Source of the DNA: Paenibacillus sp. E222
GTDB lineage: Bacteria; Bacillota; Bacilli; Paenibacillales; Paenibacillaceae
Reading direction: 5' to 3'
Assembly: GCF_013401555.1 (NCBI RefSeq)
Contig: NZ_CP058552.1
Coordinates: 6,882,001 to 6,946,000 of the forward strand
Length of the DNA: 64,000 nucleotides
This document shows positions 24,336-33,246 of this stretch, in pieces; position 1 is the first letter of the stretch, and every line of letters starts with the position of its first letter. The notes beneath the pieces are model-generated. The model searched no databases. It was not told where the DNA came from and was given only the letters and a program-made list of their open reading frames with translations. Both the position numbers and the translations under genes were made by a program.

Positions 24336-24652
24336 CTGAAGCTCTCCTTTGCTTGAAGTTGTTATACCTGAAAAACAAAAAGGAAGGCCCTTCTTCATCC
24401 ACTAGGGAATCAGACGACCTTCCGATGCTTTCGGAACATATATGTTTAGATAAAAGGTGAAGCGGAGCGCGGCTTGTGCAGTGGCAAGCCGCGTAAGGGT
24501 GAGGTGCTGCTCCCAATGGGGCAGCACCTCACGGGATTGGACCGCATCCATAACCGCGGTGCTCACTGTTGTTGCACCAGAACGGCAAAGCCATGGTGCT
24601 TCCCCCACTGCATGCAGCCATCGGCCATGCAGCTCCCCAATGCCGCTGCAAC
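24336..24652. other. Gap between radical SAM gene and recombinase
   Basis: No gene seen. It holds the presumed recombinase promoter region (a TATAAC box lies near 24370 on the minus strand, without a clear -35) and, from 24452, copy 2 of the structured repeat. Confidence 0.5.
24452..24606. repeat. Structured repeat, copy 2 (recombinase-side flank of the array)
   Basis: It matches copy 1 (5861-6126) in the same orientation over about 115 bases with roughly one mismatch in six, then at the far end (AGCCATGGTGCTTCC). Hairpins GGTGCTGCTCC/GGGGCAGCACC and ACCGCATCC/CCGCGGTGC are preserved. It lies just behind the radical SAM gene. Confidence 0.7.
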
Positions 24653-26695
24653 CTACATGGCAGCGGCTTCTTCTCCCAGCGGCAGCGTGTAATACTGCGC
24701 CTGCTGCCCTTCATGCTGCTGGTATACAACGACCAGCAGCGTCCGGCCTTTCGCGGCAAGCGGGCTGACGCCAGCTAGCACACGCTCAAGCCGGAACGGA
24801 AGCACATCCAATACGGTGTGCTTCTGCAGTTCCTTTTCGCCGAGACCGAGGTCGGCGAAAGCACGGGCACCCATGACCGTCTGTGCGGTCATGGCCGAGG
24901 TCATCGGCAACGCACGCGAAGCGTTGCCGTCCACCCCGTCCGCCGCTCCATCCGCGGCGGACCCTGTTGCGTCGCCCGAAGCGAGCGACGCTGCACCCCC
25001 GGCACTGCTGCCGATCACACCCGCCGCATCTGCGGCAGAGTCTTCCCCGGCAGCAGCCGAACTTCCCGCAGCGGCAACTGCACTCGTGCCGCTGCTTTCC
25101 AACCAGGCCGAGCCAGCGGCACCGGCAACGCGTGGCAGGCGAACGTCTTCCGGACGTTCAGCCAACGTTTTCATATAACCCGCCCACTGATCCTTCTGGA
25201 GTGGATCTTCCCACCAGATTTTGCGCGGTTTGTATTTGTGACCGAGGAAATAATCGAGCTTCATCAGGCCAAGCACAACATCCATGTGCGGTGTGTTGCG
25301 CGACTCTAGGAAGCTGTGCAGACGAGTGAACAGATCCTCCAGTTGGTGACCGATCTTCTGCCAACCTTGACCCTCCCAGTAATCCCCGAACGCCTGGAAG
25401 AAATCAAATGGCGAATCAAACTCTTGCTCCATTAGATACTTCAGCGTATGGTCCATCCGGTGTGCGTTCCAGTATTTCTCCAGCACATCCTCCAGCCGCT
25501 TCAGACGCACGATGTCGCTGAACGGCAGCACGTCACTGCCCAGAATTTCATACGGCGCATGATCCATATACGTATAGTTGTACTTCTCCGCATCCAGACG
25601 CAGACCTGTACCACGTAGCATTTTAAGGAATCCAAGCTGCAGCTCTTCCGGCCCCAGAGCAAAAACATCGTTAAACGTCTTGCGGAACGTATTGTAATCT
25701 TCCTCCGGCAGTCCGGCGATGAGATCCAGATGCTGATCGATTTTACCGCTGGCTTTCACCTTGTTCACCGTACGACTCAGCTTCGTAAAGTTCTGGCGGC
25801 GCTTCACCAGTTCATTCGTCGGATCATTGGTTGACTGAACCCCAATCTCGAACCGGAATGTGCCCGGTGGCGCATTCTCTGCCAGATAGTCCAGTACTTC
25901 AGGACGCATAATATCCGCCGTAATTTCAAACTGGAACACCGTCCCCTGATGATTCTCAATCAGGAATTTGAACATTTCGAGCGCATAATCCCGCTTGATG
26001 TTAAACGTCCGGTCCACAAACTTGATCAGCTTCGCACCTTTCTCAATGAGGTACAAAATGTCCGACTTTGTCCGCTCAATATCGTAATACCGCACGCCGA
26101 CCTCAATACTGGAAAGACAGAACTGACAACTGAAAGGACAGCCACGGCTGGTCTCAAAATAAACAACCCGTTTCCCAAGCTCCGGGATATCCTCTTCAAA
26201 TCGATGCGGCGACGGCAAATCGTTCAGATCCGCCTTCGGTCGTCCTGGCATGAGAATGACTTCTTCCCCTTTGCGATACGCCAGTCCATATACGAAGTGG
26301 AACTTCTTGTCTCCCTCCAGCTCCGTCAAAAGCTGATGCAGCGTCTCTTCCCCTTCACCCATCACGATGAAATCCACATTGGGAATCCGGTTCATCCAAT
26401 ATTCCGTGTCGTAGGACACTTCCGGCCCACCCAACAGAATTTTCACCTCAGGCATAACCTTTTTCAGATTATCAATGACCTTGATCGTCTCTTCAATGTT
26501 CCAGATGTAACACGAGAACCCAATCACGTCCGCGCCGCGCTGGTACAGATCAGACACAATATTCATCACTGGGTCCTTGATCGTATACTCCGCCAGGTCA
26601 ATATCAAAATCCTTCTCACTGTACGCCTTCAGACAACGCAAGGCCAAGGATGTATGGATGTACTTTGCATTTAATGTAGAAAGAATAACCTTCAT
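24653..26695 (-). CDS. B12-binding radical SAM protein (DUF4080)
   Basis: A 680-aa protein. The N-terminal cobalamin-binding domain (about 1-140) has ADVIGFSCYIWNIEET and LLGGPEVSYD. The radical SAM core has the cluster motif RGCPFSCQFCLSS (CX3CX2C, about 184-196), and a DUF4080-type C-terminal domain extends from about 380. The residues from about 545 to 605 form an unusual Ala/Gly/Ser-rich, low-complexity insertion. The reaction is unknown; such enzymes usually methylate unactivated carbons or rearrange substrates. Single gene, upstream of the array flank. Confidence 0.88.
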   Translation of the reverse strand: MKVILSTLNAKYIHTSLALRCLKAYSEKDFDIDLAEYTIKDPVMNIVSDLYQRGADVIGFSCYIWNIEETIKVIDNLKKVMPEVKILLGGPEVSYDTEYWMNRIPNVDFIVMGEGEETLHQLLTELEGDKKFHFVYGLAYRKGEEVILMPGRPKADLNDLPSPHRFEEDIPELGKRVVYFETSRGCPFSCQFCLSSIEVGVRYYDIERTKSDILYLIEKGAKLIKFVDRTFNIKRDYALEMFKFLIENHQGTVFQFEITADIMRPEVLDYLAENAPPGTFRFEIGVQSTNDPTNELVKRRQNFTKLSRTVNKVKASGKIDQHLDLIAGLPEEDYNTFRKTFNDVFALGPEELQLGFLKMLRGTGLRLDAEKYNYTYMDHAPYEILGSDVLPFSDIVRLKRLEDVLEKYWNAHRMDHTLKYLMEQEFDSPFDFFQAFGDYWEGQGWQKIGHQLEDLFTRLHSFLESRNTPHMDVVLGLMKLDYFLGHKYKPRKIWWEDPLQKDQWAGYMKTLAERPEDVRLPRVAGAAGSAWLESSGTSAVAAAGSSAAAGEDSAADAAGVIGSSAGGAASLASGDATGSAADGAADGVDGNASRALPMTSAMTAQTVMGARAFADLGLGEKELQKHTVLDVLPFRLERVLAGVSPLAAKGRTLLVVVYQQHEGQQAQYYTLPLGEEAAAM

Positions 26696-27663
26696 GGTTC
26701 ACAACCTTTGCCTGGACACCCAGACCATATTTTTTTTGTAAAAGGAAAGCTCTACAGCCATCCATCCGGCCTCGGACGCTGTTCATACAAACCTCTTTTG
26801 ATAGCCATTCCATGTCACATGGACATATCCAACTTTTGTCTTTCAAAGAGTGGACACTCTTTTCAAAAAGACATATACACCCCGTCATACCAAAACCACA
26901 ACCACAACATACAGTATAAAACCCGAGCATTCAGCCTACATGTCGTAGAATCTACTGTCCACCATTTTTAACGCCAATGTCCACCCTTTGAAAGACAATT
27001 CACCTTCTTTTGTCCACAGTGCAGAGACACCATAATCAACTTCAAACTCAACTTCAACCTGTAAAAGACCTCATTCGCATTCCATCCACAATTCGTTATC
27101 CCATATTACTGCCTTGAGACTTAAGGATTTAGCCTCGAACCTGTGCCAGACACTCCCCCGTATCATGGACGAACCTTCGAGCTCTTACTAGAGTGTGTTT
27201 TCAAACTCAGGCAGGAGATACGTTAAAAGAATACCAGGGTCCAAGCCCCCTTGAAGTCCAGTCTGGATAATCTGGAGAATTGTCCAGACCATTTTCTAAG
27301 GAACCGAGGACGACCTATTTGGCCGTTCGGGTCCCCTCCTTTTATTTTTAAGGAATATCAGACACGTTATTGACCAAAATCATCTTACAAATACGCTGTA
27401 AAGGGCTGTTTATACCAATATAGCGTGTGTCAGATTCCTTAGATTGCTGTGGGCACTTCAAACCCCTGAATAAGACGTCACAGATTCGTTAGCGTTTCCG
27501 CTCCATGTTCCGCTCCTGACACTCAATTGTACTCCGGCTTTCGGCAGGTACTAAGATCCCCTCTAGATTCATATCTATCATCTTTTCGAACATTTAGATT
27601 TACTCACGTGAACTTCAAATATTGGAAAGCGAGAATTCATCAATTCACAATTCAAAATCCACA
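26696..27663. other. 968-base gene-free region between radical SAM gene and recQ
   Basis: No convincing gene on either strand. Frames of up to about 100 codons near 26616-26971 have composition unlike protein. The region contains GC-rich stem-loops at 27265-27295 (TCTGGATAATCTGGAGAATTGTCCAGA) and 27298-27352 (terminator-like, plus strand), and a 90-base segment bounded by AAGGAATATCAGACACG and CGTGTGTCAGATTCCTT (27350-27440). Confidence 0.5.
27298..27352 (+). terminator. Terminator-like hairpin with no evident upstream gene
   Basis: AAGGAACCGAGGACGACC pairs imperfectly with GGCCGTTCGGGTCCCC and is followed by TCCTTTTATTTTT, the form of a plus-strand intrinsic terminator. No plus-strand gene ends here, so it may end an RNA or be a relic. 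Confidence 0.4.
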
Positions 27664-29544
27664 CTAATCATACTCGTAAAACGCATCATCATCCGTATCC
27701 ACGTCTTCGCCCGTTTGCTTCTGGAAAAACTCGAGGAACGGCAGCCCGTACTTACGGTACTTAACCTCACCGACCCCTTTAATATCCAGCATGTCACGTT
27801 CTGTCTGTGGACATACCACACTCATCTCGCGCAAGGTCGCGTCATTGAAAATAATGTACGACGGCACATGCTCTTTCGCCGCCAGATCACGACGGATCAG
27901 ACGAAGCTGCTCAAATACCGTCTCGTTAACCGCAGATGGCATTGCATCGCGTCCACGACGTCCGCCATAGTTCGTACCCGAAGCCGTCGCCGCCGTCTTG
28001 CGGACCACCCGCTGCATCACTTCACGCTGACCTTTGAGCACTTCCACCGCCAGTGGCTGCAAACGAACAACTGGATACTGCCCCTCGGACAGCATCAGAT
28101 ACCCTTCCGATACCATGACGTTGATGATCTCCGCGATCTCACGTTCCGTACGATTACCCATCACGCCATAGGTTGGCAGGGAGTTGAAGCCGTAATCGAG
28201 CACTTTTTTGGCACGGGAGCCTTTGAGCACCGAAGCGACCAGCGATACCCCATACCGTTCACGCATCCGGTGAATGCAGCTGAATATTTTCTGCGCATCA
28301 ATCGTCATATCCACCAGCTCGCGATCGTCCGTACATGAACTGCATATACCGCACGGCTTATCCTCATGCACCTCACCGAAATAATCCAGCTGTGCACTGC
28401 GCAGACAACGCGTCGTATAACAATAATCCACCATCTGTTGCAGCTTCCTGTAGTCGTTCTGCTTGCGGTCGCCCTCCATCGGGTTCTGCTCGATCAGGAA
28501 CTTCTGGGTGATAATGTCCTGTGCCCCGAATAACAAAATGCACTGGCTCGGCTCTCCGTCCCGTCCCGCACGACCGGCTTCCTGCACATACGCTTCCATG
28601 TTCTTCGGCATGCTGTAATGCAAGACATAACGCACGTTGGATTTATCAATCCCCATCCCGAACGCATTGGTCGCCACCATTACCCGGATATCATCGTACA
28701 AAAAAGCTTCCTGGCTCTGGGCTCGTTCATCGTCCGTCATCCCGGCATGGTAGCGTCCTGCTGGCAAGCCTGCCTGCAATAAACGCTGATGCAGATCGTC
28801 CACGTCCTTACGGGTCGCGGCGTATACAATACCCGGCTCGCTGGCATGCTCGCGCGCGTAATTCAGGACAAAGTCCTTCTTGCTCTCGCCGCGCAGCACG
28901 CTAAAAGCCAGATTATCCCGCCCAAGTCCGGTCACATACGTCTGCGGGTCCTGCAAACGCAGTAGCCGCAGAATATCGCCCATGACCTCGGGCGTCGCTG
29001 TCGCCGTGAAGGCCGCAACCACCGGCCGCTCCGGCAAACTGTCCACAAACGGCGCTACCGCCAGGTAGCTCGTCCGAAAATCATGCCCCCACTGTGACAC
29101 ACAGTGGGCCTCATCCACAGCAACGCACGAGATAGGCAAATAGCCCATCTCCTCGCGGAACCAGTCCAGCTCCAGTCGCTCAGGCGCGACATAGAGCAGC
29201 TTCAGCTCACCGCGCTGCGCGGCGCGGATGCGATCATTCACTTCTTTGCCGCTAAGTGTACTATTAATATACGCGGCAGCAATTCCGGCGGTCGTCAACG
29301 CATCGACCTGGTCCTTCATTAACGAGATCAGCGGGGAGACGACAAGCGTCAGACCCGAATATAACAAAGCGGGGATCTGATAACAGATCGATTTCCCGCC
29401 CCCGGTTGGCATAATACCCAGCGTATCTTCACGTTCGAGCAGGCTGGCTACGATCTTTTTCTGTCCCTCACGGAAGTCGGGGTAGCCATAATATTTTTGC
29501 AGGAGACCCTGCGCTTCTTCTAATGTAGGTGTTTGCACACTCAT
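27664..29544 (-). CDS. recQ: ATP-dependent DNA helicase RecQ
   Basis: A 626-aa superfamily 2 helicase. Visible elements: motif [13 protein letters not shown] (about 44-55), motif II VDEAHC (about 141-146) followed by the aromatic-rich loop SQWGHDFR, motif III AFTATAT, motif [12 protein letters not shown], then the zinc-binding Cys set ([15 protein letters not shown]), a winged-helix RQC domain and a C-terminal HRDC domain ([20 protein letters not shown]). It unwinds DNA in recombination repair. It has the full length and domain order of bacterial RecQ. Confidence 0.96.
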   Translation of the reverse strand: MSVQTPTLEEAQGLLQKYYGYPDFREGQKKIVASLLEREDTLGIMPTGGGKSICYQIPALLYSGLTLVVSPLISLMKDQVDALTTAGIAAAYINSTLSGKEVNDRIRAAQRGELKLLYVAPERLELDWFREEMGYLPISCVAVDEAHCVSQWGHDFRTSYLAVAPFVDSLPERPVVAAFTATATPEVMGDILRLLRLQDPQTYVTGLGRDNLAFSVLRGESKKDFVLNYAREHASEPGIVYAATRKDVDDLHQRLLQAGLPAGRYHAGMTDDERAQSQEAFLYDDIRVMVATNAFGMGIDKSNVRYVLHYSMPKNMEAYVQEAGRAGRDGEPSQCILLFGAQDIITQKFLIEQNPMEGDRKQNDYRKLQQMVDYCYTTRCLRSAQLDYFGEVHEDKPCGICSSCTDDRELVDMTIDAQKIFSCIHRMRERYGVSLVASVLKGSRAKKVLDYGFNSLPTYGVMGNRTEREIAEIINVMVSEGYLMLSEGQYPVVRLQPLAVEVLKGQREVMQRVVRKTAATASGTNYGGRRGRDAMPSAVNETVFEQLRLIRRDLAAKEHVPSYIIFNDATLREMSVVCPQTERDMLDIKGVGEVKYRKYGLPFLEFFQKQTGEDVDTDDDAFYEYD

Positions 29545-29887
29545 GTAAAGACTCCTTACTTATCACCGGTGTTCTTCCACCAGCTTGGTCCGATCCGATT
29601 CTGACATCCGAAAGCGGCTTATACCGCATCCTTGACAACAAAATGGCGTTCTCATGACTTGTCCGTCAAGCAAACGCCGCTCCCTTTAGTTTAACGGCCC
29701 AGACCCGAATGAGCAACCGCGTTTTCATGTAAAACGATCTTCGGCAACTGTGTAACAGCGGTATAACCTAAGTGATCAGAAAGATTACAAATAGAATCTG
29801 GTGTGATTGAACATTCTAGGTCAAATAAAAAAACAACCGCCTGCCCTTTTGGGAACAAGACGATTGTTTTGATTTAAAGTGCATTTG
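29545..29887. other. Intergenic region between recQ and the Rpn remnant gene
   Basis: About 340 bases with no gene. It carries the recQ promoter side and, at 29828-29872, a strong terminator for the Rpn pair. Copies of CTTGAC/GTCAAG and GGCGTT/AACGCC near 29630-29685 could form a cruciform. Confidence 0.5.
29828..29872 (-). terminator. Terminator of the Rpn genes
   Basis: On the minus strand AAACAATCGTCTTGTTCCC pairs with GGGCAGGCGGTTGTTTTTTT, a stem with a T run about 15 bases after the small gene's stop. Confidence 0.8.
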
Positions 29888-30157
29888 CTAATCTTTTAGC
29901 GCCTCAACTTCAGACTCGGTTAGACCACTTGTTTTGGCGATGACAGATACTTCGATGCCGAATGAAAGCATATTTTTAGCTATTTCAATCGCCTTTCTTT
30001 TTTCACCTTCCGCTAATCCCTTTTCCGTAGCCCACTCAATCATCGAGGCTTCATCATGCAAATACTTTTGCCGCTCTTCATCCAAGCGACGTGCTTCACG
30101 ATCCTGACTCAGAAACTCAAGCGTATCCATCGCTTTCTTCAATGTAGGTTCATTCAT
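29888..30157 (-). CDS. Free-standing copy of the Rpn C-terminal domain (RpnS-like)
   Basis: An 89-aa protein starting at ATG 30157 behind AGAGGTG. It is nearly identical to the last about 93 residues of the upstream Rpn nuclease (NEPTLKKAMDTLEFLSQDRE, then AIEIAKNMLSFGIEVSVIAK) but lacks five residues near the GLAEGE linker (upstream: GIAKGIVEGE). In Rpn systems of other bacteria an internally translated C-terminal product blocks the toxic nuclease (family knowledge). This copy could serve the same purpose, or it could be the relic of a tandem duplication. Confidence 0.75.
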   Translation of the reverse strand: MNEPTLKKAMDTLEFLSQDREARRLDEERQKYLHDEASMIEWATEKGLAEGEKRKAIEIAKNMLSFGIEVSVIAKTSGLTESEVEALKD

Positions 30158-30211
30158 TTGCAGCACCTCTCATTGTTTGTGGGAACGAGTTTTTTTCTGT
30201 GGGTTGCGTTG

Positions 30212-30493
30212 CTAATCTTTCAATGCCTCAACCTCAGACTCGGTTAGACCACTTGTTTTGGCAATGACCGAAACTTCGATGCCGAATGAAAGCATATTTT
30301 TTGCAATTTCGATCGCCTTCTTTTGTTCGCCTTCCACTATACCTTTAGCAATGCCCTTCTCCGTAGCCCACTCAATCATCGAGGCTTCATCGTGCAAATA
30401 CTTCTGCCGCTCTTCATACAAACGACGTGCTTCACGATCCTGACTCAGAAACTCAAGCGTATCCATCGCTTTCTTCAATGTAGGTTCATTCAT
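30212..30493 (-). CDS. Putative intragenic RpnS (internal start within the Rpn gene)
   Basis: In-frame ATG 30493 is preceded by GGGAGGTGTTGCAA, a Shine-Dalgarno sequence as good as any gene's in this window. The product (93 aa) equals the C-terminal domain and is a close homologue of the free-standing downstream gene, whose start has the same arrangement. Intragenic antitoxins of this kind have been described for E. coli rpn genes. Expression here is inferred. Confidence 0.55.
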   Translation of the reverse strand: MNEPTLKKAMDTLEFLSQDREARRLYEERQKYLHDEASMIEWATEKGIAKGIVEGEQKKAIEIAKNMLSFGIEVSVIAKTSGLTESEVEALKD

Positions 30494-31135
30494 TTGCAAC
30501 ACCTCCCAATTGGATTTGTCAGCACCTTTCAGGAACAAAAGCCAGTTAATCAGACCACCTTCCATCGGAACGGATTGATCATCCAGCTTGGACAGCTCCA
30601 TAAAATGAACTTCGAGATCATCACTCAATTCAAGTCCAGTATGGTCTTCCCTCAGATGAAATACATTATGATAACGCTCATTTTCGATAAACGAGTAATT
30701 TAAAATATTAATTGTCACACACTTTTTCAGTTCCTTGTACGTTTGGCCTTCCTGCAACTGACTGGAATAACGCTTGCTCCAATAGTATAGGGTCCGTTTT
30801 TCAATATCGTATTTATTAAATAACTGCATCTCAATGTTGATCAATTTACCTTCAGCTGTTTTCGCCCAAATATCAAATATGGACTGTTTATCCAGCGGAG
30901 CATCTTTATCGGTATACGGATTAAGGAGTACAATCTCCGTCAGCGGCTGTTCCCCCGATTCTGCAAACGTTCGGTTCAAGAAAACCAGCAGTACATCTTT
31001 ATTTTCTTCACTGCCAAAAATACGCTTGAAAACAAAATCGTTTCGAGGATCGAGCAAATCAGACATCTGACCATCAACTCCGTTTCTTTCTATTATACCA
31101 TGCTTGGCATACTTAATTGCAGCATCAACCACCAT
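30212..31135 (-). CDS. Rpn family recombination-promoting nuclease
   Basis: A PD-(D/E)xK protein of the Rpn/transposase_31-like family. The typical N-terminus LLDPRNDFVFKRIFGSEENK (a start at MSDLL about 23 codons in is also possible) is followed by the nuclease core SIFDIWAKTAEGKLINIEMQ, with Asp and an E-x-Q pair, then NWLLFLKGADKSNWEVLQMN and a helical C-terminal tail. The family acts as DNA endonucleases implicated in phage defence. Inside the gene, GGGAGGTG lies six bases before an ATG at 30493, so a 93-aa C-terminal product is likely made from the same mRNA. Confidence 0.85.
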   Translation of the reverse strand: MVVDAAIKYAKHGIIERNGVDGQMSDLLDPRNDFVFKRIFGSEENKDVLLVFLNRTFAESGEQPLTEIVLLNPYTDKDAPLDKQSIFDIWAKTAEGKLINIEMQLFNKYDIEKRTLYYWSKRYSSQLQEGQTYKELKKCVTINILNYSFIENERYHNVFHLREDHTGLELSDDLEVHFMELSKLDDQSVPMEGGLINWLLFLKGADKSNWEVLQMNEPTLKKAMDTLEFLSQDREARRLYEERQKYLHDEASMIEWATEKGIAKGIVEGEQKKAIEIAKNMLSFGIEVSVIAKTSGLTESEVEALKD

Positions 31136-31396
31136 TATCCAAGTTAAACATTCCTCATCAAACTACTACCTCCAACTGCTTCTTCAAGTCCTGAATTTGC
31201 TAACAAGACACTCTTTCTCCAATTAATTAAGCTCTTGCTTGGTTAAGGATTATTTTAACTTATTTGTTATTAATTATATCTACAATATGTTACCATCAAT
31301 TAATGATTAGCTTACAGAAAAGACATTTGTATACCTACATATCCATTACCGTATATCGTTTGATCCCACTGCCATTAAAGGAGGGCCGTTTTATTG

Positions 31397-31921
31397 ATGT
31401 CGAAACAACATGCACATGCTAGTGACTCTTCAAACATCTCATCACCAAAATCGTGGATACACCGACATCCGATATTCACCGCATTTTCGATACTGATTCT
31501 GGCTCTGTTCGCCGCCGTATTGCTGTATTTCTGGCTTCGCCCGTACTTCTCCACGTTTGATCGTTCCCAACAAGGAGATCTGAGCTACTCCATGCCTTCA
31601 CGGAACGTAGAATATACCGCCGAGATTTACGGCGTGCCTTATGGTGGTGCGGCAGGTGGAGTCACCATCTGGGTGGATGTGAAGAAAACAAATGATCCGA
31701 ATGAATCCACCGTAAAAACCATTTATCGCGCCGAGTATCATGGACATAACCATCTGGAATGGGAAGATGAACACACGCTCCGGATCGAAAACGGGAATGA
31801 ATATGTAGATGAAACCATTACGCTAAACATCGATGAAGAAATCTATGACGGTTGGGGCTGGGCATGCCAAAGCCTGCGTATGAAGGAACAGTACGTTCGC
31901 TGCCTGGCACCCGAAAAATAA
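31397..31921 (+). CDS. DUF5412-family membrane-anchored protein
   Basis: A 174-aa protein. It has a cytoplasmic tail of about 28 residues, one membrane span (about 29-48, AFSILILALFAAVLLYFWLR), then an extracellular beta-rich domain with IYRAEYHGHNHLEWEDEHTLRI (about 112-133), close to the pattern of DUF5412. The ribosome site AAAGGAGGG fits a TTG three bases upstream (31394) slightly better than this ATG. Function unknown. Monocistronic, with its own terminator. Confidence 0.72.
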   Translation: MSKQHAHASDSSNISSPKSWIHRHPIFTAFSILILALFAAVLLYFWLRPYFSTFDRSQQGDLSYSMPSRNVEYTAEIYGVPYGGAAGGVTIWVDVKKTNDPNESTVKTIYRAEYHGHNHLEWEDEHTLRIENGNEYVDETITLNIDEEIYDGWGWACQSLRMKEQYVRCLAPEK

Positions 31922-31934
31922 AAACACAAATAAA

Positions 31935-31971
31935 CAGCCCCGCTCGCCGAATCTCATGGCAAGCGGGGCTG
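31935..31971 (+). terminator. Terminator of the DUF5412 gene
   Basis: CAGCCCCGCT and AAGCGGGGCTG form a strong stem 14 bases after the stop codon. It also faces the end of the glycosyltransferase gene and could be shared. Confidence 0.75.
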
Positions 31972-32004
31972 CTCTTCTTCCACCTCTAGAGCGGAGCAAT
32001 ACTA

Positions 32005-32070
32005 CTCTTACTCTTACTCTTACTCTTACTCTTACTCTTACTCTTACTCTTACTCTTACTCTTACTCTTA
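32005..32070. repeat. Hexanucleotide tandem repeat (CTCTTA) x 11
   Basis: Eleven perfect CTCTTA units. On the minus strand the repeat reads TAAGAG and begins at the glycosyltransferase stop codon (TAA is the first unit's start), so each unit carries a stop in that frame. Confidence 0.95.
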
Positions 32071-33186
32071 CCCTTTCTCTCTTTCTTCCGTGCCCTTGTT
32101 CCCCTTACTCATCACCGCTTCAAGCTTCTGCCGATTGGCAATCAGGCCGGGGTCATTCGGCAGATACTCCCTTGCTTTGCTGTTATGCAGAAGCGCGTGC
32201 TCCCAGTTCCCCATGTGAGCGTAACAAAGGGAGAGTCGGGCGTGGGGCAGCCAAGTGCGGCATGCCGCTGGCACCGGACGCAGACCCGGATCGCGGCTGC
32301 TGACATCGAGCGCCTGCATATACCAGTAGATGGCGGACACAATCTCCTGCCGCTCCTGGAAGCAGGCAGCGATAGCGCAGCAGAAGTCGGCATGCGGCAG
32401 GTCGAATTGAAATGACTGTAACAGTGCCCCCAGCTTCCGGCCCGGCTCGCCAAGCCGTTCGTAACATTCCGCCAGCCGCGCGCAGGCGATGAGCCGATCC
32501 TCGCGATAACCGCTCGGCTCCAGCACCAGCTTCGCGTACGCCCGAACCGCCGCCGCATAACGCCTGCGGTCGTAACATTCGCCTGCATAATAGAACAGCA
32601 GGCGTCCCTGGGCTGCGCCCTCTTCGGCGATCCATTTGCGCAGTATGCGCACGTTTCGCGCCGAATGATGGCCCGCTTCGCGGCGGTGCGTGACGGCAAT
32701 ATCTGCCGTAATGACGCCGCTCTGCGGGAAGCCTAACTGCTCGTGCAGCCGGCCATGCCAGCGGCAGCCCGCTTCCCGCTTGACGAGGCGCAACCGTCGG
32801 TCCGTCACGAGCGGACTTCCCTCCGGGCCCTCGGCCAGCGTATAGCTCAAGATCACAGCCGCCGTCTCTCCCCCGGACGGCAGCTGCTGCTTCAACCTTT
32901 GCAGCTTCGCCAGTTCCGCGGGCAGCAGCACATCATCCGCATCCAGCCACAGGATATATTCCTGTGTGGCCTGATCGAATGAATAATTTCGCGCTGCGGC
33001 GAAATCATCTTTCCACTCATACGTGTAGACCCGGTCGGTATATTGCGCAGCGATCTCTTTCGTACGGTCGGATGAGCCGGTATCTACAATCACGATCTCG
33101 TCCGCGATGCCGACGACCGAGTCGAGACAGCGCGCAAGTGTGCGTTGTTCGTTCTTCACAATCATACACAGACTGATGGTGATCAC
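32068..33186 (-). CDS. Family 2 glycosyltransferase with TPR-like C-terminus
   Basis: A 372-aa GT-A enzyme: ISLCMIVKNEQRTLARCLDS (about 3-22), EIVIVDTGSSDRT, DDFAAARN and the metal-binding LWLDADDVL (about 79-87). The C-terminal 170 residues are helical repeats (YYAGECYDRRRYAAAVRAYA, ARLAECYERLGEP) as in SunS/WaaE-type transferases. It is the last gene of a five-gene minus-strand glycan cluster. The donor and acceptor are unknown. It ends exactly where the hexamer repeat starts. Confidence 0.88.
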   Translation of the reverse strand: MITISLCMIVKNEQRTLARCLDSVVGIADEIVIVDTGSSDRTKEIAAQYTDRVYTYEWKDDFAAARNYSFDQATQEYILWLDADDVLLPAELAKLQRLKQQLPSGGETAAVILSYTLAEGPEGSPLVTDRRLRLVKREAGCRWHGRLHEQLGFPQSGVITADIAVTHRREAGHHSARNVRILRKWIAEEGAAQGRLLFYYAGECYDRRRYAAAVRAYAKLVLEPSGYREDRLIACARLAECYERLGEPGRKLGALLQSFQFDLPHADFCCAIAACFQERQEIVSAIYWYMQALDVSSRDPGLRPVPAACRTWLPHARLSLCYAHMGNWEHALLHNSKAREYLPNDPGLIANRQKLEAVMSKGNKGTEEREKG

Positions 33187-33246
33187 GGTTTAAGCCCCTT
33201 CCTGTCTTACGCGTATTGCGGTTTTTTTCTTTCTCAAACTCGTCTG

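Noticed and set aside
24457-25364. Several 60-160 codon frames in the GC-rich Ala/Ser stretch and the flanking repeat
   Set aside because: They mirror the low-complexity part of the radical SAM gene or the hairpin repeat; none has a recognisable domain.
26616-26971. Plus- and minus-strand frames near the radical SAM gene start
   Set aside because: They overlap the true gene start, are Cys- and His-rich without a pattern, and lack ribosome sites.
27180-27360. T-box or SAM riboswitch
   Set aside because: The hallmark sequences of these classes are missing, and no biosynthetic gene follows on the plus strand.
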